This document shows, piece by piece, positions 46,784 through 57,712 of a stretch of DNA of 64,000 nucleotides (positions are counted from its first letter, which is position 1; each line of letters opens with the position of its first letter). The notes beneath the pieces were generated by a model that was given only the letters and a program-made list of their open reading frames with translations, was not told where the DNA came from and did not search any database. A program made the translations under genes and the position numbers. The stretch is taken from the NCBI RefSeq assembly GCF_000275845.1, contig NW_006766887.1:101371-165370 (forward strand), given 5' to 3'. The DNA is from Dichomitus squalens LYAD-421 SS1 (Eukaryota > Basidiomycota > Agaricomycetes > Polyporales > Polyporaceae).

Positions 46784-47218
46784 ATGTCAACTTATCCCGT
46801 CTACGTAGTCCAACAGTACGATAGCGCCTTGCCCTCCGACCACCGCAGGCGGCTGTCTATTGTAGTGCAGACCCACCACGACCGGAAGGGCGAACCCATT
46901 GGTGACATCTATTGCGCCGAGGGATCTATCGCTTGTGGGTTCCAGTTCAAGATTTACCGAGACCAGGCGATCCGCAAGATGTACGGATACTGCGGCCGGG
47001 TCTGCGTGGGCCAAGTCGACTCGCATGGCGATCGTGGGGTCCTCGCCTTCGAGTACCAGCTCGGTCGCGTCGACACTAGGGACGGCATGAACTGGGCGTA
47101 TTACGCTCTCAGGCGGCTGTTCGCCCAGGGGTTTCGCATCGACGTCTGGGCGCCGGAAGGGCTTCGGCCCATGCTGGATGAGGCGTTCGCGGCGTCGGTA
47201 GGGAACCGCCGCGCCTGA
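46784..47218 (+). CDS. Uncharacterised 144-aa basidiomycete-type protein
   Basis: Intronless coding frame, high G+C at third positions, with a TATA box and a likely 5' UTR intron upstream. The protein starts MSTYPVYVVQQYD and contains LSIVVQTHHDRKGEPIGDIY, a central YGYCGRVCVGQVDSHGD block and NWAYYALRRLFAQGF near the C-terminus. The alternation of a short beta-rich N-half with a late NW...AL..L...GF helix recalls small, highly expanded uncharacterised basidiomycete families, which have an HWS..V start and an NW..DAL end. The link is by eye and weak. There is no signal peptide or transmembrane segment. Function unknown. Confidence 0.65.
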   Translation: MSTYPVYVVQQYDSALPSDHRRRLSIVVQTHHDRKGEPIGDIYCAEGSIACGFQFKIYRDQAIRKMYGYCGRVCVGQVDSHGDRGVLAFEYQLGRVDTRDGMNWAYYALRRLFAQGFRIDVWAPEGLRPMLDEAFAASVGNRRA

Positions 47219-47867
47219 GCTGGGCTGTGGGTGTGACGCTCTAGGTCGAGGATAGGGACCAGAAATGGTGGATTGGGGGGCCATGGGGGTGACGAGCAGG
47301 GGGAGCGGAGAGCGGGAGATTACGGGACGTGATTACGAGTGAGCGAGGTAGAGGGTCTTCAGTGTTGGCGGGACGTAGGAAAAGTACCTGATTTGTGCAG
47401 GGTGATGTGTTCACGATTTTCTTTATCTCTTCCATGCTTAGGATCGTATGTTTTGTATCTTGCTGTCAATATCGTTGTCGTATGCGGCTCTTCTCCAGGT
47501 TTCGTGGTAATCCAATTATGCATGCGTCCGGAAACCGATTATGGTGACGGTACCAAGGTCGACCCCTGTCTGTCAATGATTGAGGCGAATGGGTCGCACC
47601 GGCGTCAGCGTCGAGCCGCAACGTTGCTTCATAGAGTCTCCAGAGTCAATACCCTCCAAGAAGGAAGAGCGTGGCCGGACATCCTCGGACCCTACTTGAC
47701 CACGCTTCCGATCAGAGGGAATATCATGCAAGAAAGTAGGACATTCCAGATACGTAATCCGATCGACCTTATATCGAAGGGAATGAATCCTAAGAGTACA
47801 GACGTCAATAATCCAATCGCACCAATGCAACGCAGCGAAGCCGAGTCTCCACGCCTATAGCTCATGT
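47219..47867. other. Intergenic stretch, nothing recognised
   Basis: The region lies between the 144-aa gene (+) and the BUD20 stop codon (-), so it holds two convergent 3' ends. No frame or repeat was recognised. Confidence 0.55.
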
Positions 47868-48439
47868 TCACGGATTCATCTCCTGCTCCATGGGCGTGTC
47901 TGAGGTAGTTGTTGTCGGACGCTTTCCTTCCCGACCAAGTCCGGCAGCACGTTCCGATTCCTCGATCGTGTATGCGGGCTCTTTGAGAGCTTTACAGCGA
48001 CGTTTGTGGACTTTACTTTTCCAGTGGGATCGGAGGGCGTGATCAGTCTCAAAATATCTGGATGGAAGCAGACTCTGTCAATACATAGTCTAGTTTTGGT
48101 TAGCTTTCGTGAAGCCCACTTTGCGCATTCTACGCAGTAATGCTGTGCCAGACCTGGCTTTTCGTAGTCGAGGGGTTGCGCTTCGAGCTTTGCGCGGGTC
48201 TATCACGAGGTACATTCATGAATCCGCGAAGAGTTCTAAGTTGCCCAGAAGTGAGACGCACCTTCGGATCCAAATCAATCAGCTGAATCTGGTCCAGATC
48301 CCGCGTTCGCGCCTGCAAATCGGGATTTTCATGAATGTCCCGGCCCTCGTTTAGCGAGAGGTGTGCGTACCCTAGTCCGTGAAGCTCTATGAACGTCTCT
48401 TTGAGCATGGTGTGTGCGAGAACGACGCAGACGACCCAT
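47868..48439 (-). CDS. BUD20: C2H2 zinc-finger ribosome biogenesis factor Bud20/ZNF593 (129 aa)
   Basis: Bud20 is a shuttling pre-60S factor needed for export of large ribosomal subunits. The four exons are 48439-48371, 48312-48262, 48199-48120 and 48057-47868, totalling 390 nt. The protein starts with an Arg-rich tail ([19 protein letters not shown]) and [13 protein letters not shown]. The single matrin/U1-type zinc finger is C62, C65, H78, H84 ([11 protein letters not shown] ... [10 protein letters not shown]), followed by [24 protein letters not shown]. The finger is cut by an intron after codon 66, so no open frame shows it. Only this copy is complete; the partial copy to the right stops at the assembly gap. 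Confidence 0.92.
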
Positions 48440-48936
48440 TGTAGCGCTGTGTGCAACTGCAGAGGAAGACAAGAGGTACTCCTGCAGCTACAGACTCACG
48501 CCGCATCGGTGCTGTACGAAAATGTTCTTCACATCACCCCTCCTCCCTTCACAGTACATTATCTAAGCAATCTCATGGCCCAATCAGAAGCATTGCCTTT
48601 TGGGCGTCTACATGACCTCATCGGGAATTTCGTCCAGCAAACAAGCGCCGGTAGACTAGCTGGTGCTTCGCAGGTGCGTCGTCTGCACCTCTGCTCTCTC
48701 CCGTCTGGTGTCTGAGTTCCTCCTTGTGTCTCTGGACTGCACTTGTCTGAGTGACAAGTATGACATCGTTCTTGGCACTTCGCGCAGGACGCTCAGCTTG
48801 TGGAGCGATACATCCTGCCGCACCTGCTGTCACGAGTACTATCACTGCCCAGACCCGCGGGTACGCTGCTCCTGCAAAGCCCGCGAAGAAGGTTGCGTGT
48901 GCGTACAAAAGGCGCCTGAAAATGGCTTTTGAGCTT
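47987..48936. repeat. 950 bp block, first copy (contig end)
   Basis: The block appears identical over its whole length to 49056-50005, offset by 1069 bp, and it ends exactly at the N run. It covers most of BUD20, the BUD20/DAP3 promoter region and the first exon of DAP3. The perfect identity up to both gap edges is the signature of two contig ends that overlap but were not merged. Confidence 0.95.
48760..48898 (+). pseudogene. Truncated copy of DAP3 exon 1
   Basis: This is identical to exon 1 of the complete DAP3 gene at 49829-49967. The sequence runs into intron 1 and then into the N gap, so it is not a separate gene but the 5' end of DAP3 represented twice by the assembly. Confidence 0.9.
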
Positions 48937-49055
48937 NNNNNNNNNNNNNNNNNNNNNNNNNNNNNNNNNNNNNNNNNNNNNNNNNNNNNNNNNNNNNNNN
49001 NNNNNNNNNNNNNNNNNNNNNNNNNNNNNNNNNNNNNNNNNNNNNNNNNNNNNNN
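48937..49055. other. 119-N assembly gap
   Basis: This run of N joins the two copies of the 950 bp block. The true gap length is probably negative, meaning the flanking contigs overlap. Confidence 0.98.
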
Positions 49056-49508
49056 GAGCTTTACAGCGACGTTTGTGGACTTTACTTTTCCAGTGGGATC
49101 GGAGGGCGTGATCAGTCTCAAAATATCTGGATGGAAGCAGACTCTGTCAATACATAGTCTAGTTTTGGTTAGCTTTCGTGAAGCCCACTTTGCGCATTCT
49201 ACGCAGTAATGCTGTGCCAGACCTGGCTTTTCGTAGTCGAGGGGTTGCGCTTCGAGCTTTGCGCGGGTCTATCACGAGGTACATTCATGAATCCGCGAAG
49301 AGTTCTAAGTTGCCCAGAAGTGAGACGCACCTTCGGATCCAAATCAATCAGCTGAATCTGGTCCAGATCCCGCGTTCGCGCCTGCAAATCGGGATTTTCA
49401 TGAATGTCCCGGCCCTCGTTTAGCGAGAGGTGTGCGTACCCTAGTCCGTGAAGCTCTATGAACGTCTCTTTGAGCATGGTGTGTGCGAGAACGACGCAGA
49501 CGACCCAT
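49056..49508 (-). pseudogene. Truncated copy of BUD20
   Basis: Exons 1-3 (49508-49440, 49381-49331, 49268-49189) and the start of exon 4 (49126-49056) are identical to the complete BUD20. The 3' end is missing at the gap edge. It is most likely an assembly duplicate. Confidence 0.9.
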
Positions 49509-50005
49509 TGTAGCGCTGTGTGCAACTGCAGAGGAAGACAAGAGGTACTCCTGCAGCTACAGACTCACGCCGCATCGGTGCTGTACGAAAATGTTCTTCA
49601 CATCACCCCTCCTCCCTTCACAGTACATTATCTAAGCAATCTCATGGCCCAATCAGAAGCATTGCCTTTTGGGCGTCTACATGACCTCATCGGGAATTTC
49701 GTCCAGCAAACAAGCGCCGGTAGACTAGCTGGTGCTTCGCAGGTGCGTCGTCTGCACCTCTGCTCTCTCCCGTCTGGTGTCTGAGTTCCTCCTTGTGTCT
49801 CTGGACTGCACTTGTCTGAGTGACAAGTATGACATCGTTCTTGGCACTTCGCGCAGGACGCTCAGCTTGTGGAGCGATACATCCTGCCGCACCTGCTGTC
49901 ACGAGTACTATCACTGCCCAGACCCGCGGGTACGCTGCTCCTGCAAAGCCCGCGAAGAAGGTTGCGTGTGCGTACAAAAGGCGCCTGAAAATGGCTTTTG
50001 AGCTT
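49056..50005. repeat. 950 bp block, second copy (contig start)
   Basis: Partner of 47987-48936. It begins exactly after the N run and continues without a break into intron 1 of DAP3, the first sequence unique to the right-hand contig. Confidence 0.95.
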
Positions 50006-51711
50006 AATTCTGACTGTCCGGGCGTGCAGCGAAGTTCCGACCCAATGCGAAGAACGACGGAAAGAAGAAGCAGGGACAGCGGGATGCTGGGGTGCGTCAA
50101 CCTTGACTCTAAACCATGTGTGCAGATCTCACCTTCTTGTTGGCACTAGCTCTTTCGACCCATGTCAGTGAACACTCTGACACATTCTGTCTTCGAGAGC
50201 GATCAGCGGAGTGCGCTGCAGCTCCCCACTTTCCGTCCGGTCCGTTCGATTCATATGTCCATGCCATGCACACTCTTGTTGACCTCCTGCCGAAGGAGGC
50301 TCTTACGGCTGAAGCAGCCAGCACGGCTATGGCGTTTCCTCAAGGGGACTCGAAGGCGCTTAAGGCATACGGGCTGCCCACCAACGTGCTCGTCGACGTC
50401 AGTATGCACAGTACGTGCTGCCAGAAGAGCGCGCTAATAAGGCATGCCACAGTGCTTGCTGCTTTCAAGACCATGTTCGGTAGTTCGAGAAGTTACTGTG
50501 CAGGCTCTCGATCAACTCGACAAGGCTGCCGGATCGTCTAGTGCGCAGACGCGAGCCGTGTTCAGTAAGTCCAACCCGGATTGCGCCTCAGTATCACACC
50601 ATTGATGGCCGACGGCGTGTCAGCCGGCAAGCCTGGCTGCGGCAAGAGCTATGTCCTACTCCAGGCAGTGCAATACGCTATTCAGAAAGACTGGGTCACC
50701 TTGTACATTCCTCGAGGTCAGTGACTCGTCCGCACCGCTTCGCCTTCACTTGCCTGGATCCTGAAACTTCGCGCGCGGCTACCTGCAGGGATCGCCCTTG
50801 TTAATTCGTCGACACCCTATGTTTACGACCCGCGGACTCAGACGTACGGCCAGCCGGCTTTCGCGCAGCAGCTGCTTAAACGCTTCGTCGACGTCAACGA
50901 GAGATTGATAAAGGACTTGAAGGTTCAGGGTTCATACCCCTTAAAGGAGACCGCAATCAACAGCTCGTCGCCCCTTCTCGACATGATAAACATCGGCATC
51001 GAGTCTCAGGAGTCGGCACCAACAGTGCTCAGCGCGCTTCTCACGGAGCTGTCTAAGCAGACGAAGTATGTCCGCTGACGCACACTTCTGTGGTAACGAC
51101 TCAAGACTTGGCCTTGTCTAGATTCCCAGTGCTACTCGCCATCGATGATTTTCAGGCGCTTTACAGCCTGTCGACGTACCGCGACCCATATTTCAAGATG
51201 GTCAAGGCATATCATCTCACCCTTCCACGGACTCTCCTCGAGTTCGCGAGCGGGAAGCAGTCCTTCGTATGTCCCTACCCATCCTTTCTTACGCTTGTAC
51301 ATCCTAACATCTCACAGGCGCGCGGTGCCGTCCTCGGAGCGCTCTCCTCACAAAACACGACCTTCCGTCCCCCTCTTGAGCTGACAGAGGCGCTCGGGCT
51401 TCTACCAGACGTCCCGTCAAACCCGTACGTTCGCCGCGAGCCCGAGCTCATTGAGTACGCAAAAGGGCTACGCAACTTCCCGGTGCCGGACCAGCTCACC
51501 ATCGACGAGGCCGCGTCGATCTTCGATATATGGCACAGCGTGAAGGCGTTGCACGTGGGTGGGTAGCCGTCTGTCAGAGTGATGCTTAGATGAATGCTGA
51601 TAGTATTGTGCAGCGCGCGGGGACGAGGTGTTTTTGACGAAGTATACGGAGGCGGGCGGGAACGCGCGGGAATTTGTGCGCAAGAGCTTGTTGCAGACCG
51701 TTGCGATGTAG
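49829..51711 (+). CDS. Mitochondrial small-subunit ribosomal GTP-binding protein Dap3/mS29 (452 aa)
   Basis: DAP3 (mS29) is the GTP-binding protein of the mitochondrial small ribosomal subunit. The ten exons are 49829-49967, 50030-50091, 50150-50239, 50296-50397, 50453-50564, 50624-50716, 50789-51065, 51122-51266, 51318-51558 and 51614-51711, totalling 1359 nt. The N-terminus (MTSFLALRAGRSACGA...) looks like a mitochondrial presequence and is followed by a Lys-rich stretch. The P-loop GKPGCGKS is at about 170-177, created by splicing exon 5 to exon 6. The Walker-B-like PVLLAIDDFQALYS and NPYVRREPELIEYAKGLRNF also fit the family. Junctions of exons 2-4 are less certain than the rest. It is divergent from BUD20 and convergent with the small gene at 51969. 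Confidence 0.88.
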
Positions 51712-51968
51712 CATCGTGTCTGAGCTTACTCTGTATGGCCTTAGGTATTCCGTACGTTCGTACTAACATAATGGCTATCGATTTCCTGCTCCCCAAGGTG
51801 ACTCCCTGCAGCGCCATGGACTTCCTCATAGAGGTGGTACCACGATAGGCGGCGACCATGCAACTCCTACCACCAAACAGCATATATATGGCATTCGGCA
51901 GCTGGCAGGCCAGCCAGTCACTCACTTATAATGTGATACATCAAGACCCGCGATGAAATGAAGGCTGT

Positions 51969-52620
51969 TCATCGCCTCGACGCGCCCTGCTGTCCGAGGG
52001 TTCGATGTTCAACACGTGCTGTTGGCCGGTCCGACGAGGTTCCTAGGTAGTATCTGTTTCTCAGCGGCGGTATTTGGAACCATCTTGAACCCTGGTGAGA
52101 CTCTACATTGCAATACTCACATTGCGTTTGAAGCACCATCTGTGTCAAGCGATGGTAAGGGGCCCTGCGTAGTATCTGTTCTCAGCGGCGGCACCCGAAA
52201 ACCTTCTTGAACCTTGGTGAGACTCTATCTTGTAGTGCTCACCTTGTGACGTCTTAGCGATAAGTACATTGGCCCACCGTGCCACCCTTCTTAGCGGCGG
52301 ATTCTGTGGTGCATCTGGAACACAGGTGAGACCCTGACTTGCCGTACGCATCTCACCATCCTGTGCATAGTTCTTATACACGTTCTCGTTCGCAGACCTG
52401 CAATATCCCTTCTCAGCGGCGGGGCTTGAAACCATATTGGACCCTGGTGAGACTCTGTCTTACAGTACTCACCAAGCTGGGGTTCATCAGGGACACCTAG
52501 AACGTCGCGAATGGTACCCTGTGCAGCGTCTGTTCTCAGCGGCGGAACCCAAAACCTTCTTGAACCCTGGTGAGACTCTATCTTGTAGTACTCACCCTCG
52601 AGTGCCCCTCCAAGGCCCAT
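51969..52620 (-). CDS. Candidate small gene with repeated introns (about 107 aa)
   Basis: Unrecognised. From the ATG at 52620 a spliced frame can be read with five introns: MGLGGALED, then AAQGTIRDVLGVPDEPQL, later VARWANVLIAKTSQD, TTQGPLPSLDTDG and YYLGTSSDRPTAR, with a stop at 51969-51971. A TATA-like CTATAAG lies at 52841-52847 on the minus strand. Four introns (near 52530-52595, 52409-52472, 52176-52242 and 52054-52120) are near-copies of one another. The third unit needs a non-homologous acceptor to keep the frame. It could instead be a decaying tandem repeat that happens to be open, or the units could be coding, since unit A and unit B also read through without stops. Confidence in the protein is low; the repeat structure itself is plain. 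Confidence 0.35.
52054..52595 (-). repeat. Five tandem intron-like units (~66 nt each, ~100-120 nt spacing)
   Basis: On the minus strand each unit starts GTGAG, contains GAGTCTCACCAGGGT (with variants), and ends CCGCCGCTGAGAACAG or a close variant. The units are at 52530-52595 (66 nt), about 52409-52472, about 52287-52356, 52176-52242 (67 nt) and 52054-52120 (67 nt). Sequence between the units is much less conserved, although the bases after units 1, 4 and 5 share an A-CTAC-CAGGG-like start. Splice-site-like ends at both borders and length changes of one nucleotide suggest repeated introns rather than coding repeats. Confidence 0.8.
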
Positions 52621-52849
52621 GACGCTGTCACATCAAGTGCGATCAGCAAGATCTACGGAGGCGAAGAGCGGATAACATGGAAGGTCGTGAGTTGTGATCG
52701 TCCTTGGACGAGGTGCCGAAGTGGAGCGATGATATAGAGGAAGCCGGCCAGAGGACCGAGCTTGAAAGAGGTATGTGAGCGTGCATGAGGGTGGGATGGT
52801 GGTGGTTTGGGAGAAACAGAGGCTCGTATTCTGCACAAACTCTTATAGC

Positions 52850-53941
52850 CTCTTGTCAGGATGGCTGGCAGACCAACCTCGGGGCTCAGATCGGTGCGGC
52901 ATGTTGAGTTGCCTCGGCAGAGGCTAACTCGCCGGTGATGTGAAGAGGCATGCTGGCTAACACGATCGTGCTTGATGGATCTAGGCTCGCAATTGCCTCG
53001 TTCGCCGAGGAACAGGTCGCCGATTGAGAGGCTGATCTACAGTATTCACCTTCACAGACACCGAGCAGGAGCCGAATAGCAAGAGGAACACTGGTGCTTA
53101 AGCTCTGCTGTGTTTGCCAACCACACCGAAATCCATGTCATCGTCCAATTTCGTCTCGCGGAGGCCCACACTATGTCAATTGACTGCTTGGCCACGCAGG
53201 AACGCCTACAGGAAGCTATCTAGGGATGAATTTTGACTGAGCCGTACCCATGGGGCGTTGTACGAGTTTCAGAGGGGCAGCCCTGATCATTCTAGTCAGA
53301 CGTGCTCGACTGAGCGGGTGTCAACCAGATAGACAATGATACAAGGACCGCACGTACACTGGCCAGGACTCGTCTTTCCCGAACATGATCGTCTTAGACA
53401 CGGTATCACGGACCGCGGAGCCAGTGATGTAGCACGCAAACGAAGGACGCGCAAAAACGATGCGTATAATTTCAAACTGGGAGATCATTCTTCTGAGGTT
53501 ATGGAAGCGGCGAATTCCAATATACTACACCAACTACTACTATGTATGAATATAGTCCTGCTCACCAGTTTTTGAGAGCGATGTCGAGATCACCGCGTTC
53601 GGCGTTCGGCGGGACGCTGTGGTGAATGGAGGCGTCAACGTTCGCGGGATGAAGTAATGTCCGTTACAATTGATCTGTGATTTATGCGGCACGTACACAC
53701 TGCTCTGGAAGAGTGGAGGGTTCCTGTAACCTTTGTGCCACTATAAGAGGACCCAGGTGAACGGCATTTTCCGAACCAACTTCCACGGAGGGAACGGACC
53801 GTCTAGCCGAGTTGTCCGATGGCATCCGGTACCTCCTCCTCTCACGCTGCTTCTCAGTTTGTATCCCTCGCGATTTGTTTCATTCTCGGCGAGAGGGACA
53901 CACCGCAGGTCGTCAGTAGACGTCAGTGCAAGTCTTTCAGC
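52850..53941. other. Intergenic stretch, no gene recognised
   Basis: No supported frame or repeat. The last part (from about 53740) is open upstream of the carboxypeptidase start and probably its leader. Confidence 0.55.
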
Positions 53942-56533
53942 ATGCGCTCAGACGACCGGATGTTGCGTCGGCTCTCCTATGAGCTTGGGTCCCCGAACTT
54001 CTCCACGGACCTCGTCATGGTACAGACTAGCGGCAGCGGTTATATAACCGGTCGATCTTCGACATTCAATGAAGAATCCACTATATGCTACCCTGGGGAC
54101 TTGAAGGAGAAGCCCGGTAGACCTCGCGACGACGCTGAGCTCGGTGTTGTCGGTTATTCCGAACGCGCACCCAGCAAACGGCCAGGTGAAGCTCGGACGT
54201 ACTTCTCGCTGGCGCTGTTGTCTGCTCTCGGATTGTCCCTCTTCTATCTGTTTGCAAGAAGTCCACATCTCAGTGCTTGTGGTTCCACGCTTCGATTGGC
54301 CCAGGACGATATTAGTGAGGCATGTCCTCAGACAAACGCGATTGTTCCCCAGAAGCATAGCGCCCTATTGGAAGTCCTTGAAACCACATATCAAACGGAG
54401 GAGTTTAGGCTAAAGGCGTACGAAAGCTTGGGAGGAGCGGTCAGAGTCCCGTAGGTGTGCCTTCATAATATATTCCTTCCATCCGCTTCACACATCTAAC
54501 TAGGACGGTCGCCTACGATGATCTTGCACCTCCGGGCTCAGATGAGCGTTGGGAAATTTTTGGGGAGCTCCACGCATACCTTGAGAAGCGCTTCCCATTG
54601 GTGTATGCACCTTGCTATCTGAGATACTGTATTTGTGCTCAATATGCTACGCAGTCACGCAAACTTGCGGAAGACGCATGTGAACGAGTATGCATTAGTG
54701 TACCACTGGCAAGGAACCAATGGTTCTCTGAAGCCCGCGCTCTTGACGGCACATCAAGGTTAGAGTCCACGATCTCATTAACGACAAACCCCTTGCCTGG
54801 TCTACTCACTTTCTGTCAATGATAGATGTCGTCCCAGTGGAGCCGTCCACTGTGGATCAGTGGAACCATCCGCCTTTCTCTGGCTTCTTCGATGGTGGGG
54901 TCATAGTCCTATCATATTAGGCGAGAGTAGTGCATTCCGAGCTAATGCACATCAGGGGAATTCATATGGGGTCGTGGCAGCTGCGACGACAAACCGGGTC
55001 TCATTGGCTCCCTGTATGTTGTATATGTCATTATATGCCACTTCCACTGACGAAGTGCACAGCACCGTCGTCGAGGAGTTGCTGCACGTAGGGTTCAAGC
55101 CTGCTCGCACATTTGTCCTAGCATATGGCATTGACGAAGAGCGCGGCGGCATCTCGGTATGTTTAAATTCTCCATCTCACAAGACCTCTTTGTCGACGCA
55201 GTTCCAAACTAGGGAGCTACTACCATCCGAGACTACTTGTTAGCGAATTACGGAGAATATGCTTTCTCCATCCTCATAGACGAAGGAGGTACGCACAAGC
55301 ACCGCCGGTGTCGCGGATCTGTTCATGGAGAATATGTGTACTACTTCTACAGGTGGATACCAGGTCGAAGACAACGTAATAATGTCCAGTCCCGGAGTGG
55401 CAGAGAAGGGCAAATTCGATGCTCGTTTCGAGATATCGGCTCCAGGTGGACATTCTAGTGTTCCTCCGGAGCATACCGTACGTCACATTCATACCCTGCG
55501 ACTTGCCCTTCTAACGCCAAACTCATTTGTCTTAGAGCATTGGCATGCTTGCTGCGATCATCAAGCACCTCGAAGTCAATCCGCACTCCCCACAACTCAA
55601 CCGTGAGGGGGTATACTACTCTTTGCTCCAGTGTCGAGCTGCGCACGATACCTCGCTCTCTCCTCAGCTCCGCTCGCTCATCTCACGCTCCCGCACTTCT
55701 GACAAGACGCTGCATGCGCTCGAGCAGCACCTAGCCGAGACCGACCGACTCTTCCCCGCATTTGCGGGTACAACACAGGCAGCGGACGTGATCCGCGGTG
55801 GCGTGAAAACGAATGCCCTCCCCGAACGCGCTGATGTGATCGTCAACCACCGGATCGACATTCACAGCTCAGTCGGCGCCCTCCAGAAGCGCATTATAAC
55901 CGTTGTGAAGCCTATCGTCGCCCGGCTTAGACTGGAGCTCGATGCGTTCGGCAATGCGAGTTTCGCAATGAAGCCGGAGGGCGGCGAGAGTAGCGGGGTA
56001 TTGCGCATCACCGACGCGTTTGGGACCGCACTCGAGCCCGCCCCGGTTACGCCGATGGGAGACGGTGGGCCGTTCCAGCTCTTGTCGGGGACGATCATCG
56101 GCGTCCTCGGCGCTTCGAACCGGACGGGGTATGACAAAAAGGTCTTCATCGCCCCAGGAATGTCGACTGGGAACACAGGTCAGCGTCCCGCGTCGTCCAT
56201 CAGGTAGTTATGAGACCACGCTGACAAGGAGCCGTTGCGTGCATTGCGACGTCCGATTCCGACAGACACGAAACATTACTGGAAGCTGACGAAACACATT
56301 TTCCGATACGGACATACGAATGCTGCTGACACGTACAACGGAGCCCACACGGTCAACGAAGGTGCGTGCGGTTTTGTCGGCGAAAGCCGCGCCACCGTAT
56401 GAGCTGTAACACAAAATGACTAACATGATGCGTCTTGCTCATTTCAGCGTTTCGTGGCGAAGGCTTCATCGAGACCATCCGGTTTTTTACGTGGGTCATC
56501 CTGAACGTCGACGAGTCTTCTTTGCTGGATTGA
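53942..56533 (+). CDS. M20 family peptidase, Cps1/Gly-Xaa carboxypeptidase type (652 aa)
   Basis: CPS1-type zinc peptidases act in the vacuole and are delivered as membrane-anchored precursors. The 11 exons are 53942-54450, 54504-54602, 54655-54758, 54826-54894, 54956-55013, 55063-55156, 55213-55288, 55353-55477, 55536-56178, 56266-56361 and 56448-56533, totalling 1959 nt. A hydrophobic anchor lies at about 86-103 (FSLALLSALGLSLFYLF) behind an acidic cytosolic tail. Metal-site motifs are LLTAHQDVVPV (H236), WGRGSCDDK (D271/D272), GIDEERGG (E305/E306), ISAPGGHSSVPP and the C-terminal YNGAHTVNEAF. A second in-frame ATG at 53819 would add 41 residues. The exon 5/6 junction has two possible acceptors; I used the one giving SLTVVEELL. 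The frame is intact. Confidence 0.88.
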
Positions 56534-57712
56534 AGTAAGTAGAGGAGGCATCATGAGGCGTTACTGGATGGAATCCGCTTCTTTCCGGATACTACGCTAG
56601 TAGGACATGACGCAATGCCTAGTCGCGTGGGGATCAGGAGTCCCATGTCGTTTGTATCAACACTGAGCGTCGTCGTAGGACCCCCATCCTAATAGCTTCT
56701 GCGATAACTTCACCCGACCGATCGTCTTCGTTGCCCAGTGCCTATTCGAAAGAGCCATCTTTCCGCAGGGGCAGCAGCTGACCATGCTATTTGTCAGGAG
56801 CGCGACCCGCTCAGGTCAGAGGCATGTCTAAGCGTTCAACGCAAACTCAGTATTTGAACGTTGGACAGCGGCTGGCAAACTCTCCTTGACCACCGGCTAT
56901 GAGCCTGCAGACTCCAAGCACACGATCAGGCCAACCCCGGAAGTAGGTGCGGCGTTCAAAGGGTAGTACTGCGTCGTGCATGGGGACACTCACACGGCGT
57001 TGCTCCTAGCAGGCAGTTTGGTTGAAGTGACCAAGTGCGATCATTGTGTTACTCCTCCCTCATAGGTGTAGCCGAGCAGCACAGGTGTACCGTGCTCGCC
57101 AGCATTTGCTGCCATATGTGACGCCTGGCAGGAGATCAAGCCGGAGCGAGTCGCATATCTGTGCATAGGTTATGGCACTGGCATGCCCGGAGCTCTCTGT
57201 GTCCACCTCAGTTCTGCGAAGACGGCATCTATGTTCTCGTTTGTTGCAGTGCTACCGTCGTCATTGACCGTACAAGCTGTGTCGTCTGTCCACGATGGAC
57301 CACTTCCGGGTCAGGAGTAAACCACACTTACCAGATCCGGTGAAGAACCATGGCTGTATAGTTGTGTACACAGGGGTACCCTCAGTCTCCCGACAATTGT
57401 CCTGAAAGTTATTTTACGATGCTCGAGCCCTGCTAGAACGCTTAATATACAGCCTATGCGATCGGGGAAAACATCATGAGCTCCGAAGAAAGTTTTGATT
57501 TCGGAGTTGTTGAATTGGGAATCCGCTCGGCCGGGACGCCGGGCCAGGGACGGCAGAGCCGAAGAGGGATAGTGTGCTCGAGTGCATAACGCAGCGTGCT
57601 CAGCCCTCTCCTCAACGACCGCCACGACGTCGAAGCCCCCTCCCTGGTACCGCCTCCGTGGGCTGCGCGTGCACACCTTCCTTTCCTCTAGTTCTCATCA
57701 GCCCACCTCGCG
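56534..57712. other. Intergenic stretch, no gene recognised
   Basis: No supported frame. The end of the region is the leader of the ZDS1-like gene. Confidence 0.55.

Noticed and set aside
48130..48456. Minus-strand frame with a kinase-like look (LHGLGYAHL ... IQLIDLD)
   Set aside because: The kinase-like part is translated intron 1 of BUD20. Spliced exons give the Bud20/ZNF593 zinc-finger protein with all ligands.
48760..48898. A second DAP3 gene
   Set aside because: The copy is identical, stops at the N gap and mirrors the truncated BUD20 on the other side, so it is an assembly overlap rather than a paralogue.
52054..52595. A CRISPR-like array of regularly spaced repeats
   Set aside because: Units are about 66 nt, imperfect, begin GTGAG and end in ACAG, and lie in a eukaryotic genome with no cas genes. 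Repeated introns or a tandem repeat explain them better.
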